A DNA stretch of 64,000 nucleotides. It comes from Yamagishiella unicocca. Taxonomy: Eukaryota; Chlorophyta; Chlorophyceae; Chlamydomonadales; Volvocaceae. The notes beneath the pieces are model-generated. The model ran no database searches, was not told where the DNA came from, and saw nothing but the letters and a program-made list of their open reading frames with translations. This document shows positions 34,488 to 49,850 of this stretch, one piece after another (the stretch's first letter is position 1; every line of letters starts with the position of its first letter). Location: assembly GCA_003116995.1 (NCBI GenBank), contig BDSL01000159.1, positions 62,001 through 126,000 of the forward strand. Direction: 5' to 3'. A program made the translations under genes and the position numbers.

Positions 34488-37400
34488 TCATGCCAGCGCC
34501 AGGAAGGGGTGCAGCACCAGCTCCGAGGCGGCCCTGCTGCCCCGCACCAGCTGCGCCACAAAGTCCCAGCCGGCCCGGTCGCCCTCGTCCAGCAGCGCCA
34601 CCATGCGCGCAAGGGCCGGGTCGTCGTCGCAGTACTGGCGCAGCGCCTGCACGTCGTCGTTGTAGATGTCGAACAGCAGGCGCGTGAGGGTGGGGCGGGC
34701 CAGGGAGCCCGCGGGCGAGGTGGCGGTGCCTGTGGAGAACACCTCCAGCAGCGTAAGGGCGGTGGCCTGGCGGGGCGGAAGTGGGGAGGGGGCCGAGGAG
34801 ACCCGGTTACACGACGTAGGAAACGGGTGGCAGAAAGCAGGTGGCGAATAGTCCTCGGACACGCGTTTGAGTGCGCATGAATGGAAACGTGGGTTGAGTA
34901 CCGGTACTGAGGAACCTGTGAGGGACGGGGGGGGGAGAGAGGATGCAGGAGAGGGAGCGCGAAGGATTGTAGGAGGAGAAACGAGGGTTGTGTGCGGGGG
35001 AGAACGTCGCCAGGCGATGACGTTGACAGCTGGGCATGGACAGCTGGTGACAGCTGTGATGGCCGCACCTGCAGGTCGTGCTTGCGGCCCTCCCGGGGTG
35101 CGGTGCTATCCAGGTCCTGACCGGGGAGCTGCGGGGAGGACAGACCCAGAGGGGTCCCTGGGGGGGAGGGCAGCGGGACAAGGCCGGAGAGGGGTCGAGG
35201 GGTGACGGGCTGGAGGAGAGCCACTGCGCGGCCGCGGCAGGGCAGCAGCTCGCCCAGCCACCACCAGATGGGGACGCGTTCCTCTCCTCGCTGCCGTGGT
35301 GACCCAAGGACCCGAGCCCCACCCCAGCCCCACCAAGTTTACGTGCGTCGCGCGGGGTCCTCGCTTCCTTTCGTCTCGCCGTAGCCGATATAGCTTAGCC
35401 GCCAAAGGTCATATTACGACCTTCGGCTTTCGTATCCCCAACCCAGTTCTCCCGCATGCATCTCAAAACTTCTGTTTTAAACGATTTTTTCGGACATCCA
35501 CGGGTTTCCCTCGAGCCCCACCAAGTTGTCCAGCATGCATCTCCAAACGGCTTTCCTAATGGTTTTCTCTTTCGTACACGGGGGTTCCATGCAACCCCAC
35601 CCCCACCCGTGCCCCACCCAACTCTCCAGCTAGCAACACCATAACTCCTCCATCGGATTCACCACTTCGTCCGCCCTACCCGACCCCATCCCGCCTTTCT
35701 TGTTCCCTTCCTGCCCTGTGGTCGCGATACGCGTTCTCCCCCTTACCTCCCACCAACCCCACTACCCACCCGCTGTGTCCAGCCTCCCGAAACCGAAGTT
35801 GTCCAGCTTGACGAACAGAGACGCTGCGTCTGAGTCCTCCGTGGCGCTCACGAACACCGTGCCGCTGGAGAGCGACCCATGGACCACCCCAGCCCCGTGG
35901 CAGTGAGCCACAGCACCCAGCAGCGAACGCGCCATGCTACGCAGCATGGTGTGGCGGGCGCGCCAGGCCTCCGCCTCGGCCACCTCCCTGCAGGTCGTGC
36001 GTCCGCCAAGGAGTCGGCGTGGGCGTGCTGGGTCGGTAGCCGGGAGGGCTGGCGGGGCACGAGCCGTTGCACAGTGCTGCGGGCGGGAATGTGTATGCGA
36101 CGCTTTGCCGCAGGCTTGCAGGTCAATTTCTTAACCCCTCCACCCAGTACCGTCTGCCGCGCGCGTCGTGTTTTCGCGGTCGGCACCTGCTTTCACCTCT
36201 TGGTGCGCCCCCACCCCCACCCCCAGTTCTCCAGCATGCATGTCGAAACGTCTTTTCAAAACGGGTTTTTCTCGCTTCCACGGATCTTCCTCGAACCCCC
36301 CACCCCCACCCCCCTCCCCACCCCCACCCCCACCCCTTCCCCCACCCCCACCCCCACCCCCTAGTAAGGCATCATCGCCCGCTCACGGAGTCCACTCGCA
36401 ACCGGTGCTTCATCACCGCATCCCCTCCCGTCCCCTCCCCTCCCCATGCAGCCCCGACGTACTTCTTCTTGAAGAACGACTTCGCCGGCTCCGGCGGCCG
36501 CACGTCCGTGAGGTACATGTTGAGCGGCCGCATTCCCTCCCACTTGTACACCAGCCACACGCTGTCCGCCTCCGAGTCCATGGACAGCGAGGCGGCCTCC
36601 TCGGTGGGTGCGGACAGGAAGTAGCCCAGCAGCGGCACCACGGGCGGGGTGCGCCGGGTGGGGCGGTTGGCAGCCTGGGGCAGCGGGGGAGGGACGCAGC
36701 GGGGTGGTGGGAAGGAGCAGGTGCGGCGGGGTAGGTGGACCAGGAGACCGCATGCGCCTTAGCGTAGTTAGCGAGGATGCGGAGATGAGCTACTTGGCCG
36801 CCCAGGCGGCATGAAGCCGCCCTTCGCCGGCGGCCACCCAGCTCACCCCCAGCCCAACTTCAGCCCACCCCCAGCCCGCCCCCAGCCCGCCCCTTCCTTC
36901 CGCCCCTCGTACCACGTACTGGTCCTCTGGCAGGTCGGACAGCTTGGACAGCACCAGCAGCTCGTTGAAAGCTACCGCCCGGGCCACTGGCAGGTACTCC
37001 TGCGGGGAGGGGTGAGGGAGGCGGGGCGACACGCGCACGGCAGGGAGCAGGGCGCAGGGCGTAGGGTGCGGGATCCGAGGGTTCTGCCCGTGTGCTGCCC
37101 AACAAAGCCCGCGGCTGCACGCTGAGCCGTTGCGCAGGAAGGGACACGCAGCGTCTGCGCTTCAGACTCGGGCCCAGAGTGGACCCACGACGCAGCTGCC
37201 GACTGGGGACAAGGACCGCCCCCGTGGGATCCTGGGAACAATGGCAGCAGGCGGCCGCCGCACGACAGGACGTCTGCCGTACGAAATCCACCCTCACCGC
37301 GAGTGCCGTACCGTACCTTGAGCAGTACCGTCAGAGGCCGCTGCATGGGCAGTCGCGGCAGGAAGCGGGCGGCGTACGCGATGACGGCGGTGACGCCCTC

Positions 37401-38024
37401 CACGGTACCGCTTGTGTCCTGCATCGCCGTGGGTTGGGGGGAGGGACGCTGACCATGGCAAAGCAGAGTCGCGCATGCACGGAATGCGCCTAACCCATTC
37501 GGCGTACGTACGCTTGCGGTCACCTGTTACGCTAAGTTCTAGAGGGCTAAATACTTTTGCTCTTGTGGCGATGGGGCTTCGGGCACGATGCGAGCATGCG
37601 GCGTGTGGCAGCCCGGACCCCGCGCACCCTGTTGACGCTGATGCGGCCCAGTTGCTGGACCACCTCAAAATCGTTAGAGTCAAAGAAGCCGGGCCCAATC
37701 TCCTTGAACACACGCTCCTCCAGCTGATAGGACTGCAGGCAGAGCAGTGATGGAGGTGGGGGCGTGGGCGCGGACACGCGTGTGCGTGTGTGAGCCTGCG
37801 CCTTTTCAGGCATCTCATGGCAGGTGTTATCCAGCGACAAAAACAGCTGCAAAAACGATAGTGCAAATTTTGTGTGCAGCACTGGTCTACATTGGCCCAT
37901 GACGCAGTTGGCGAACCTGCAGGCCGAACGCGCCGCTGCTTGTCGCTTCATAACCGTCATAGCTTTTCCGCAGCTCATCATCGCCTATTGATGCTCGAAG
38001 CTTCGCGGCCTGAAGGCTCAGCAT
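34488..38024 (-). CDS. Pseudokinase-like protein
   Basis: Complement of 37917-38024, 37628-37732, 37317-37418, 36913-36999, 36463-36674, 35770-35987, 35069-35286 and 34488-34766; about 442 aa, phases consistent. Visible parts are LEERVFKEIGPGFFD, PVVPLLGYFLSAP, the hinge-like VWLVYKWEGMRPLNMYL, GAVAHCHGAGVVHGSLSSGT, KLDNFGFGRLD, KHDLQATALTLLEVF and a C-terminal helical lobe ending ELVLHPFLALA. The order matches the second half of a protein-kinase fold. The catalytic-loop HRD is HGS, the metal-binding DFG is NFG, and no clear VAIK lysine is seen, so it is probably inactive as a kinase. Plant relatives of this type exist but I cannot name one reliably. The start is uncertain: a different-frame, transit-peptide-like stretch lies just upstream (38080-38180), and exon 7 may contain a further small intron. 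Confidence 0.68.
36290..36361. repeat. C-rich (CCCCCA)n simple repeat in an intron
   Basis: About 70 bp of near-perfect runs of four to six C separated by A or T, within the pseudokinase intron between exons 35770-35987 and 36463-36674. The minus (transcribed) strand product is G-rich, with many runs of at least four G, so it could form G-quadruplex structures in the pre-mRNA. Confidence 0.85.
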
Positions 38025-39659
38025 GCGCGCAAGCGCGTCGATGTCGCCCGACTCCGGCGCGTCGTCGTCGCCAGATTGGCTCCGGCATGGTTGCAAGAGA
38101 CACCGTTGACCCGAAGAATTTTTTGGTCCTATCCTTATTTGGGCTGAACGGCAAGGCAGGTATGCTGCCCTTGGGAGGGGCCATGGGCCATGGTTAACCA
38201 ACATAGGATTTCTTAAAGTAACTAACATCGGGCCATATCAATGCGTGTCATAAATTCACACCGAGCATTCTGGATTTAAGGCGTTTAGGCCCCTTGCATG
38301 TGCTGGTGTAGCAATGCATGTGCTAACGATGGCAGTACATTCTGCACGCAAGGCCAGTAGGGCACGCAGGAACAGCCTTTTGGTCCTTACAAGCGGTGTA
38401 CAGTCTGACGCCCTGAAGTGTCCTGACCTCATACACTCATTGTTCATTTACCCTCGACGGTGCACATGTCAGACGAAAACTTTGAGAACTGCACTGCCGT
38501 ACCAGTACACAGACCATCTTACCGGTACCTGCAACGTGCGCAGGGTATGCCGACCTATATGCATGGTGTTTGTCCGATCCCCATGTAGCTGTCCCTTCAC
38601 ATAAGTTTATCTGATCCTCTTCTAGCTTAACCCAGTCCTCACCGTGTGTCCCGTTGCGCAAACGTGCAACCAGTCGCCGACACATTACAGGGAAGGGCAC
38701 TAAGCGAGGCACAATTTGCGACGACCTCAGGGCTGCTGTGGGTGGTTGTGTGCATACAGGGTTTACCTTGATCTACGTCCGTCCAACCAATTCACATGTC
38801 ACCCTTGCGGCAAATCCTGCTATTTCCTACTGTATTATATACAGGCTTTTGCGCCCAACACTTGCACACTGTGCCCAAAACGTACGAAGTTTGCGCATTC
38901 GAAACCACTAAGTGAAACACCCCAACTTAAAAATTCTGAGTTTTGAGAAATTGGCGAGTGGACAGAACTCCCGGGATATTCGACTTGCTCGAATTTGCTA
39001 TTTACACCTCACATCGGCACGTCCATACCGTAGTGACGTCCATATCCATGTCACTTGCAGCTGTACGACAGTACCAAGATTCACTGTGTAGTGTAGTATT
39101 GTTTGTGCAGTTCTGCAACCCGTCCCATCGGTGCTCCCGTAATGAGTCTGCACAGCGGCCGCGGGTGAGAAAGCACGGCATGCGAGAAAGGCATGGCATA
39201 CACAAGATCAACACGGACCCGAGGATAAATTAGAATCAAGATGAGGTTTACATCCTCACAGCGAATAGAGAGAGTCCGGACTTCCTGCCATTGCAAATGT
39301 TGCAGCTCTTGCAATCATAATGCAATAAACTCATCACCACACCATGCGGAGAAACATTCACAGTCTGTATTTGAATAGGACGGGACGCTGAAGGCACATG
39401 TGGGTACGGCACCAGCTTGCCCTCTGGCTGTCAACGACACGACATACGCTACTAGCCACGAGGCAACGCACCCCCATGCCCAGCCTGACCGGACACAAAA
39501 TCAGTTCCTCGCGGTTGAGGACTTCCGACGAATGCATCAACATTACCAGAGCACCATCTCTGCATGAGCCCTGCGCCATCGTCTACTTAGATAATGACTG
39601 CCAGGCTTCTGGCGCCTGCAGAATCTGGGATAATGCTCGCATGCTTCAGCAATATCCGT
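38025..39659. other. Intergenic region between pseudokinase and SAHH genes
   Basis: Contains the 5' region of the pseudokinase gene (about 38025-38220) and the 3' UTR of the hydrolase gene (about 39240-39659). No other gene is supported; short frames lack recognisable domains. Confidence 0.5.
39248..39252 (-). terminator. TGTAA poly(A) signal, SAHH
   Basis: TTACA on the plus strand (TGTAA on the minus) about 410 nt past the hydrolase stop codon. Confidence 0.5.
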
Positions 39660-42182
<2,523 letters not shown>

Positions 42183-43433
42183 CTTGATCGATTGAGAGCA
42201 AGCCGGCTTGATAACCAAAAGACTGGAGCAGATGGTGTTAAAAGTGAAGACTTGGTGGGACAGGCGCCCAACATATTCTCCCGCGTCCTCAGGTAAGGGC
42301 GTACGGACGTGCCCTCCCAGTAGCCGTTGACACGAAATTGTGTGGTGCGTCTGTACCAATTCTAACGTCCTGACGTTTCAAGGCACAAATTAAAAAATAC
42401 ATGTTAATTTTGCGGTGTCCTTGGATGGTCCAAGTTCACGTTTACCATTTCATACCCGGTTTTCTTAGGAGCGTTACCAACCCCATAGCACGTCCACCAC
42501 GTACGTTACTTCTGTATATTACATTGATTGCGACGTGCAAGCACATTTCCGTATGCTGATCGCGCCTAGGCTCGCCTTGTTCGGCTATGTAGATAGGATG
42601 ACGGCGCATCGGTCCTTTCTTTAGCAGGTCCGTAGTATTCATTTTTCCCCTCATCGTCCCCGTTTATCTGGGAGATGTGCCGTTTGGTCATTTGTGCAAA
42701 GGTCTTGGACAAATCCTTGCGCTGGTCTGGAAGCCTTTATCATGACACGTTGCATTGGTATTGCGCTGCTTCACGGGAACGCCAAATGAAAACGTCTTGT
42801 AGTGCTAGCTGCACTATACCGGCATAAGAATGTTCTAGACCAACCGAACAACGGCCATATTACCTCGTTAATAAGATGCGGTCTGACTAAACTCAATCTC
42901 GTTGTTTATTCCATTTTCTTCATTCATGTGTGTGGAAAGAAATCAGTTGTAGCACGTGGGTTTCCGCCGGTTATGTTTGGGCAACGGGAGCTTTCTACCA
43001 GGTTGACATACTGCCACTACTGATTGACCAGCGAATGCCACGAAGGGTGCAGTGGCATGGCCCAAAGGCGACCGGTAATGAATAACGGCACTTCGGCCCG
43101 CAAGAACCGATCCGTCTTCGTCAGCGGCAGGTTGAACAAGTACGTCAATCATCAGCAAACGAAGGTCCGTGAATTTCACCAGCTGCGTACGGCGACGCAA
43201 CAGTACTGTGAATGCAACTCTGGTACGAAACGACAACGTGGACCCATGTGACCAGCAGGGACCAGCGCCCCGCCTGTCCCCGTAACTATAGACGCCAGGA
43301 GGAATGGCACAAGGACGGAAGCTTGGAAGCCAAATTGACCCCATCTCACTTCACAAGCCATAGGCCTGTGCAAATCCAAGTGGACACGCTGCTGAACCTC
43401 CCGCTTCTGTCGCCTCCTTTTTACCTGCCAGCT

Positions 43434-43474
43434 GTGACGTCCTTTAACGTCACAGACGTCCTTTGACGTCTGTG
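43434..43474. repeat. Two adjacent hairpins with TGACGT/ACGTCA cores
   Basis: Hairpin 1: GTGACGT (43434-43440), 6-nt gap, ACGTCAC (43447-43453). Hairpin 2: CACAGACGTC (43451-43460), loop CTTT, GACGTCTGTG (43465-43474), a perfect 10-bp stem. The two overlap by three bases and share the CTTT/CCTTTA spacer, as if derived from one duplicated unit. TGACGT resembles bZIP (CRE-type) sites. Confidence 0.7.
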
Positions 43475-43819
43475 ACGCCGTTCGCCTGCACAAGACAGGA
43501 CGCTCCAATGTCGCCACAGGCTGGAAATGCGACAGAAGTGCGCGGAACGGATGGTGCCCGACGTGGATGCTGCCTGAAGTAAAGGAATTTTGAGACGAAG
43601 GGATCTGTTGTGTTTTCTTGGGACCTATGCAAAGCTACCCGGGCCCTTGTGAGCCACGAGCCTCCCCCCTGGCCACGGGTCGCAACTTAACGGGCGTGCT
43701 GAGGCCACATGCCCACGTAGGCTTCCTCTCGAGAAGATTCCTCTCGGTCGGCATATGCGGTCAGCGCCCGCCTCGCACACAACTACACGAACGACGTGAT
43801 CGTGAAACACACAGAAGGC

Positions 43820-43824
43820 TTACA
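43820..43824 (-). terminator. Candidate TGTAA poly(A) signal, IFT80
   Basis: TTACA on the plus strand (TGTAA on the minus) about 470 nt beyond the IFT80 stop; no closer copy was noticed. Confidence 0.4.
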
Positions 43825-44289
43825 CTTTACTGTTGAAACCTACCCTGTTCGGCCATGAGGCCAATCACGAGGATCAGGTTGACCTCCCCTTGCCACCGCC
43901 AGTCAGCGGCTGCGAGCCCGTTTTGGCGCTGAGCGGGGATCACAAGCCAACACATATGTACATTTCACAAGCTGCTATGCGCGCATTTGTGCCACAAAGG
44001 TAGGAATGACGAACTCCCCTAGTGCTCAGGGTTGGGGCAGTCAGGATGAAGTAAAAGATCCCACACACGCTGTTCATGTCGCTTGGATGTCCCACACCAG
44101 GGATTCCACGCCATAATGTATGCCCGAATGACCTTGCACGTCATAATGTCATCCGGGGACACCACAAACCTCCCACTACCGTCCCTGCCCACGCGCGCCG
44201 CATTGTAAACCGCTGCGCCATCTCGCTGTCCACTTCGGCAAGTTCCGCACAATGGGGTGCTTATCTCCACACGCCTGCTCCTACTTCGT

Positions 44290-47200
44290 CTAAATGTAAC
44301 GCTTTGCGCCGGGCCGCTGCGACTCTTTGATCCGTTCCTCCTCGGCCTTCTTCTTGACCGCGACAGGGTCCACCACCACCTGCAGCATGAAAGGAGGCAA
44401 CAGACATTTGGATATAAGATAATCTACATACCACAAACGCCAGTAGCCACCGGCAACATCGCAATAAGTCCGATGCCTAGTTAGGGAATCAGGACTTCTA
44501 ATTGCTTTGCATAACATGCACCCATGTTCCTCAGGCACAGATTATATCCATGCAACGAGGAGGCATACGACCGACGCCCTGCCAGCGTACCCCAGCCTAG
44601 TTAGTGACCCACCGAGTCGTTCATCTGCATGAAGCGCGTGACGGTCTCCTGCTGCTTGGCGGCGCGCAGGAACTGCTGGCGGTAGTACAGCACGATGTCC
44701 TGGTGCTGCTTGTACTGCACCGCCAAGTCCAGAGCGCGCTCGAAGTTGAACAGCTTGATGTTGAGCTTGATGGCGCGGAATACCAAACCCGCCTGGGCAC
44801 CGAACAGTAGGCTACGTTACAGAGCCCCGACTTGCAATAACTAGCGCGAGGGTGGCACTCTACCGGCTGGAGCAAACGGTACATGCCCGGCACCAATCCT
44901 CCTGCCCAGAGCGCGGCCTATTCCCGTAACCCACATACCTGCAGCAAGATGGCCTCGCCCTCCTCGGGCTTGCGCCGGTACACCGCCAGCTCAGCGTTGC
45001 GGCCCTCTTCCGTTGGGATGAGCTTCACCTTGCGCACGAAATGCGTCTTGTCCACCTCATCGATCGCGGCGAACGCCGCCTGCGAGGAGGACAGGCAGGC
45101 AGGCCAGGGCGGTTCGCGACTTGGAGCGCTTCCTTAGGACTCTCCATTAACTCACAAAGCGCAACTCCGTGTGCATGCACCATGAAGCACGAGTCCAGGC
45201 ACCAAGCAAAGTGTTCAGTCCTGTGCGTTGCTGTAGAAGAACCTTCCGGAAAGCCCACTGCCGTGGTTGAATAAGGCATTTCGACACAGGCTGCTGCCCA
45301 CGCACCTCGGCAGTGTTGAGTTCCTTGGAGGACATGGCGATGGCCGCCAGCGTCGCCCACATGGTGGGGTCCTTGATGAAGCGGCACAGCCGCGTCGCCT
45401 TGTCCCACTGCTGCCGGCGCACCATGTCGTACAGTACAGCGGGGTATGGCGACGTGGCGGCAGAGACGAGCACGCCGTCGGAGCGGCGGACGAGGCAGCG
45501 GTTGCCCGCAAACATCTGGATCTGCGCGGACTTGCCGAAGTCCGAGTCCGCCTTCGTGTAGCGGGTCTTGGTGAGCAGGTCCTTGTCCACGTACACCTCG
45601 GAGGGGTAGTACCACACGCACTGCAGGCAGCGGGGGGGGGGCGCGCATGGGGCGAGGGCGCAATATAAGTTGGGATGCAGCCAGACGACTGCGGGCCCTC
45701 ATCCCCAGGTAACTATGGACAGCTTAGGAGGGAGGGGACCAACAACGGCAAGGGCTGCATGCTCCAGTTCCCAGCGGGTCCCGACGCACTTCCTACCACC
45801 ATATGGCACTCTCTGTTCCCGCACACCCACGATCCACCCTTATCCCGCCGCGGGCTACTGGGCTACTACATTACTCACCAGCCGCTGGTCCACCATGGCC
45901 GCCAGCATGGCCGTGGAATCGTGCCAATGCGCCGAGTCGCACATGGCGGCCAGCTTGGCGATGTTCCGCTTCATGACCGGCAGCAGGTACAGGTCCCGGT
46001 TGCGGTCGATGATGATGAGCTGCCGGTCATTGATGGTGCCGGCCTGGCTGAGAGCGATCTCCTTCACCTCCAGCGTGTGCGACCACTGGTCGCCCAGCGG
46101 GCGGCCCTGCGATCATGGATCGCACGCGAAATAGGTGGCGTCAGCCTCAGCCACATAGGGCTCTCACGTGTGCAGCGGCGTGACCGGCGACGGCACGGGT
46201 TGAGGTGGCAGCGAGCACAACCACCCGCAAGGACACCGTTGCACCGTTCATTCCAGAATCGCTTAACCCTCGTGGCATGCCGCAAAGCTCAATTGGAGGC
46301 ACCGCTGGGAGACACGCGCATAGCCAGTTCCTCCCTCACCTGCGCCGTGTCGAAGAACCGCACGGTCGTCCCCGAGGCCTGCTGGTCGAGCACCGCAATG
46401 GTGTCGTTGGACAGCGTGATCATTTGCGAGTTGAGCAGCTCGGTGCGAAGGCCCTGGAAGCGGGGGTTGCAGATCTGGCGGCCCTCGTAGGTGTAGATCT
46501 GGATGCCCGTCGAGTTGTCCAGGAGAAGGAAGTGCCGCTCGGCCTGTGGTTGCGTACGACAAGCAAGGGAGAATCCGAGTTACCGGTAGCTGCTTTAGAC
46601 AATTGCATTATGGTTGCATAACATGCCGTCGTGGACAGTCCTGCCCCGACGGTTGCTTCTCCTTCTGTAACACACGCGGTCCTACACTACCCGGAGTTCC
46701 AGCACACCCCAGTCATCGATTATAGCTGCAATGGACTACAGCCGGATCGCCAATCATGCACCCATTGTTCTGTCTCCCAATGCACCTGCAAGAGGAGCGT
46801 GACTGTGTCCTTCAGGTCGAAGATGTGTGGCGTGCCGAGGTTGGTGGTGTTGTACACGTGGCACTGCGTGGCGGTTGCGACGATCAGGTAGCCGTAGCCT
46901 GCAATTGGGGATCACACGCGGGTTTCCCCTGTTGTTGAGCTCTGAGCAAATAGCGGCAGGGTGCTACGTTGGTTGAGATAGGAACGGCCGGCGGGCCGCG
47001 CCGGTAGACGAACCCTGGGAGTGCAATTGTTGTCGTCCTTACCACCCCTCCCCAGGTCGGCCGAGGTCACTGGGGCAAAGCACTCACCCAGGGACACCTT
47101 AATGACGCGGTCCCTGAACTCCGGCAGCTCGTCCGCGTTTTCATTGAGGATGTCATTCACCACAATCTTCTGCTCGTCAACCACGGTTGCCTGCGCGAGT

Positions 47201-49850
47201 GACAGGAGCCGGTGACACAGCGGAAATGACGACTTAACTCTGGCTTAACGGAACCTCAGGCGATCCTCCCAACGATAGCCGTCACGCTTCATTATCTGGA
47301 TGATACGTGATCCGCAGTAAAACGTCATTACACACAATTATAATCGACACCCATACATCCCTTGTCCTGCGGGTACCCCGCATCATACACGCTCCCAACG
47401 CCACGCAGCCATCGCAGCATGTGGTCCTTGATGGAGGCCCGTGTCTCCCCGCTAATTGAAAGCCATTGACCATGGGCATGACGGAAGCATTGAAGCCTCC
47501 GCTGCAAGTCGCCTAGACTCGAAGCGCTTAATCGGACCAGAGCAGTGCCGCTTGCCTTAACATCCTGAACGGCTGTTCCGCGGCACTACACACGGCTGAC
47601 AGCAAGACGGCAGGCCGACAGCACCGCCGTGTCTGCTGCATGGTGAGCCTCCCGCGCAGGTACCGTCCTATACCAGGGCCCATTCCATGCCGCTTCGTCA
47701 ATAGGAACGTGGCTCACATGCCAGCGGGAGGCCCTTCCCAGTGCCGTTTACCACTGTCGGGTTCCCCAAGTTGCCCGCGGTATGACGATCCGAATCAGAC
47801 CGGAGTCTGAACTCTTGGTGAGTGATTTCCTCGCGCTCCCAAAGCACCTGTAACCTCCTCCAGAACCCACTTGCACGGTACTTACTGTCCCAAAATCATA
47901 CGCCTGACCTGCCCGCAAAACCCCATAAGCCCCGCCCACCCCCCTCGTACCCACCTGCATCTTGCCGTCCTCCAGCGTCAGGTCCACCACCTGTCCGAAC
48001 ACCACGATGCCTGTGCCGCCCGCGCCCGACAGCTGCGTGCTGTCCGCCGTCCAGCTGAGCGACATGATGGAGCCAGTGTCCTTCAAGTGGACCTGCCATC
48101 AGGATGCGATGCTGGGTGCTAACCGATGGAGTCAGGTGACGTGCAGCCCCACTTACCGCCTTACACGCCCCTGGCCTCGGCCGTGGATTCGCGGATTATC
48201 TTTTACCCCCGGCCTCGGGGATCAGCAGCGAGATGCAGCACATAGATGCGTACTACGACGCCCTGACCAGCACGTATGCACGCTTCGCACAAGTATTGCC
48301 CCTTCGAAGTCCGTTTCTTATCCTTTTCTGACGGACTTCTAGGGCTCACCTCAGCGGCAGCTGGCTTACCTTGGAGTACGCCCACCCCATGCGGTCGCAG
48401 AGCTGCAGGCTGTTGAAGGAACCAACCGCGAAAAGCTCTCCGCTGGGGCTCCAGGAAACTGAGGTCACCGGGTAGTCGAAAATGCTGCTTTGGTACAGCA
48501 GCCGCCCAAAGCTGTCCCACACCTGCGGCAAGAGCAGCGATACGCTTGTCGATGGGGCATGCGATGCGTTGCGCAGTAGATAATCATTCGTTCTGGCTAT
48601 ATTGGTAAGTATGCTATACCGTAGAGGAATGAGGGTTTATCTAGGCTGACACGCAGATGCAGGCAGCCCGCAATCACCAGCACTGTATGAGGACCCTGAC
48701 CATCAAGCAAAGCCATACCGAGGCAGTCGACCTCGGATGCCCATTCGTAACCATGCTGGGTACTCTCCGCAGTGCACCATTTCCTTATGAAGTGCCCCAT
48801 GGACTGCGAACCCCCCTCCGCCGTCAAGCCCCAGTGAACTTGTCCTTGATCACACCAACACATGCATCTTTTAATGAAAAGCATCCAAGCGACTATGGTT
48901 TTCTTGGTGCCGTGCGCGCTGGTGTGCAGCCTCCTCAAATCCCTAAGCCTTGGTAGGCCGTACTAACACCATGGAAACGCCATCGAGCAGGTACGACATC
49001 TTACCTTGTACTTGCAGTCCTCGCCACCGGACACAATCAGGTGGTTGATAGGGCTCCAGTCAACTTTCAGGGCAACCCCGTCATGTGCCCGCCACGCGTT
49101 CTGCTTAGCGTTTGACGACAGCGATTTGATAACCACGTTTGATCCCGTGCAGTAGCAGAGCTGATCGCAGTCGTACGCCCAGACGATCGAATAGACTGGG
49201 CTATCAGCCTGGGCAAGGGTAGACCGCAGCATTCCGTTCCGCGACCAAATTTTTACCGACCCATCCTCGCCAGCGGTCGCGAGAGCCGTCCCTGGATAGC
49301 AGGTTACATGCATGAGACGATGTGACAACAGCACATGCTGAATTACCCCGTGGACGATAGCTCCTCACCGTCAAAGCTCCAGCGCAGCGAAATGCACGCC
49401 CCTCGGTGCGCTTCGATGGACTTCTCCACACGCCCCGTACGGCTTATAATCTTGACAGAACCTGTTTGCATCATAGGCGTGTGACGTGTGTATGATGCGT
49501 AGGCAGCATAGGACGCCGCTTACCATCGGTGCAGGCCACCGCAAAGACGTCTGTCCCGCCAGCCTGGGTCTTTTTGGAACTAAGAGGATACCAGTGTAGG
49601 TCGGTGTAGTATGCGTCCATTTGGCAGACCTAAGCGGACCATTGGGAAGGTACTTGGAACCACGGACATGCGCCAACATGGAAGGGGCGCGGGTGCGGCC
49701 TACCTTCTGCTCCGGCTCCCCAAGCATGTTCCATTTATGAACGGTTTGATCGTCACTGCAACTGTAGAGCTCATTCCACACGTTCCAGCCGACTGCCCCG
49801 GTCAGCTCGGTGTGAACCTGAGCCGAGCCTTGCTTGACCTTGAGCCTCAT
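44290..49850 (-). CDS. IFT80: Intraflagellar transport protein IFT80
   Basis: Fourteen exons on the minus strand: 49704-49850, 49524-49629, 49369-49461, 49005-49291, 48370-48522, 47955-48092, 47088-47190, 46786-46898, 46340-46543, 45879-46106, 45306-45620, 44939-45079, 44613-44792 and 44290-44379. They sum to 765 aa with every phase consistent. IFT80 is a subunit of the peripheral IFT-B complex that carries tubulin and other cargo into flagella. The start MRLKVKQG and [16 protein letters not shown] match the family N-terminus. Two WD40 propellers follow ([38 protein letters not shown], then [17 protein letters not shown] and [16 protein letters not shown]). An alpha-helical repeat region ends the protein ([37 protein letters not shown]), with a Lys-rich tail ending KRYI. 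The gene appears intact. Confidence 0.96.

Larger units (their letters stand above)
42183..44289. other. Intergenic region between SAHH and IFT80
   Basis: Contains the SAHH promoter (just above 42182) and the IFT80 3' UTR (below 44290). No supported gene. Paired inverted repeats with TGACGT/ACGTCA cores lie at 43434-43474. Confidence 0.5.
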
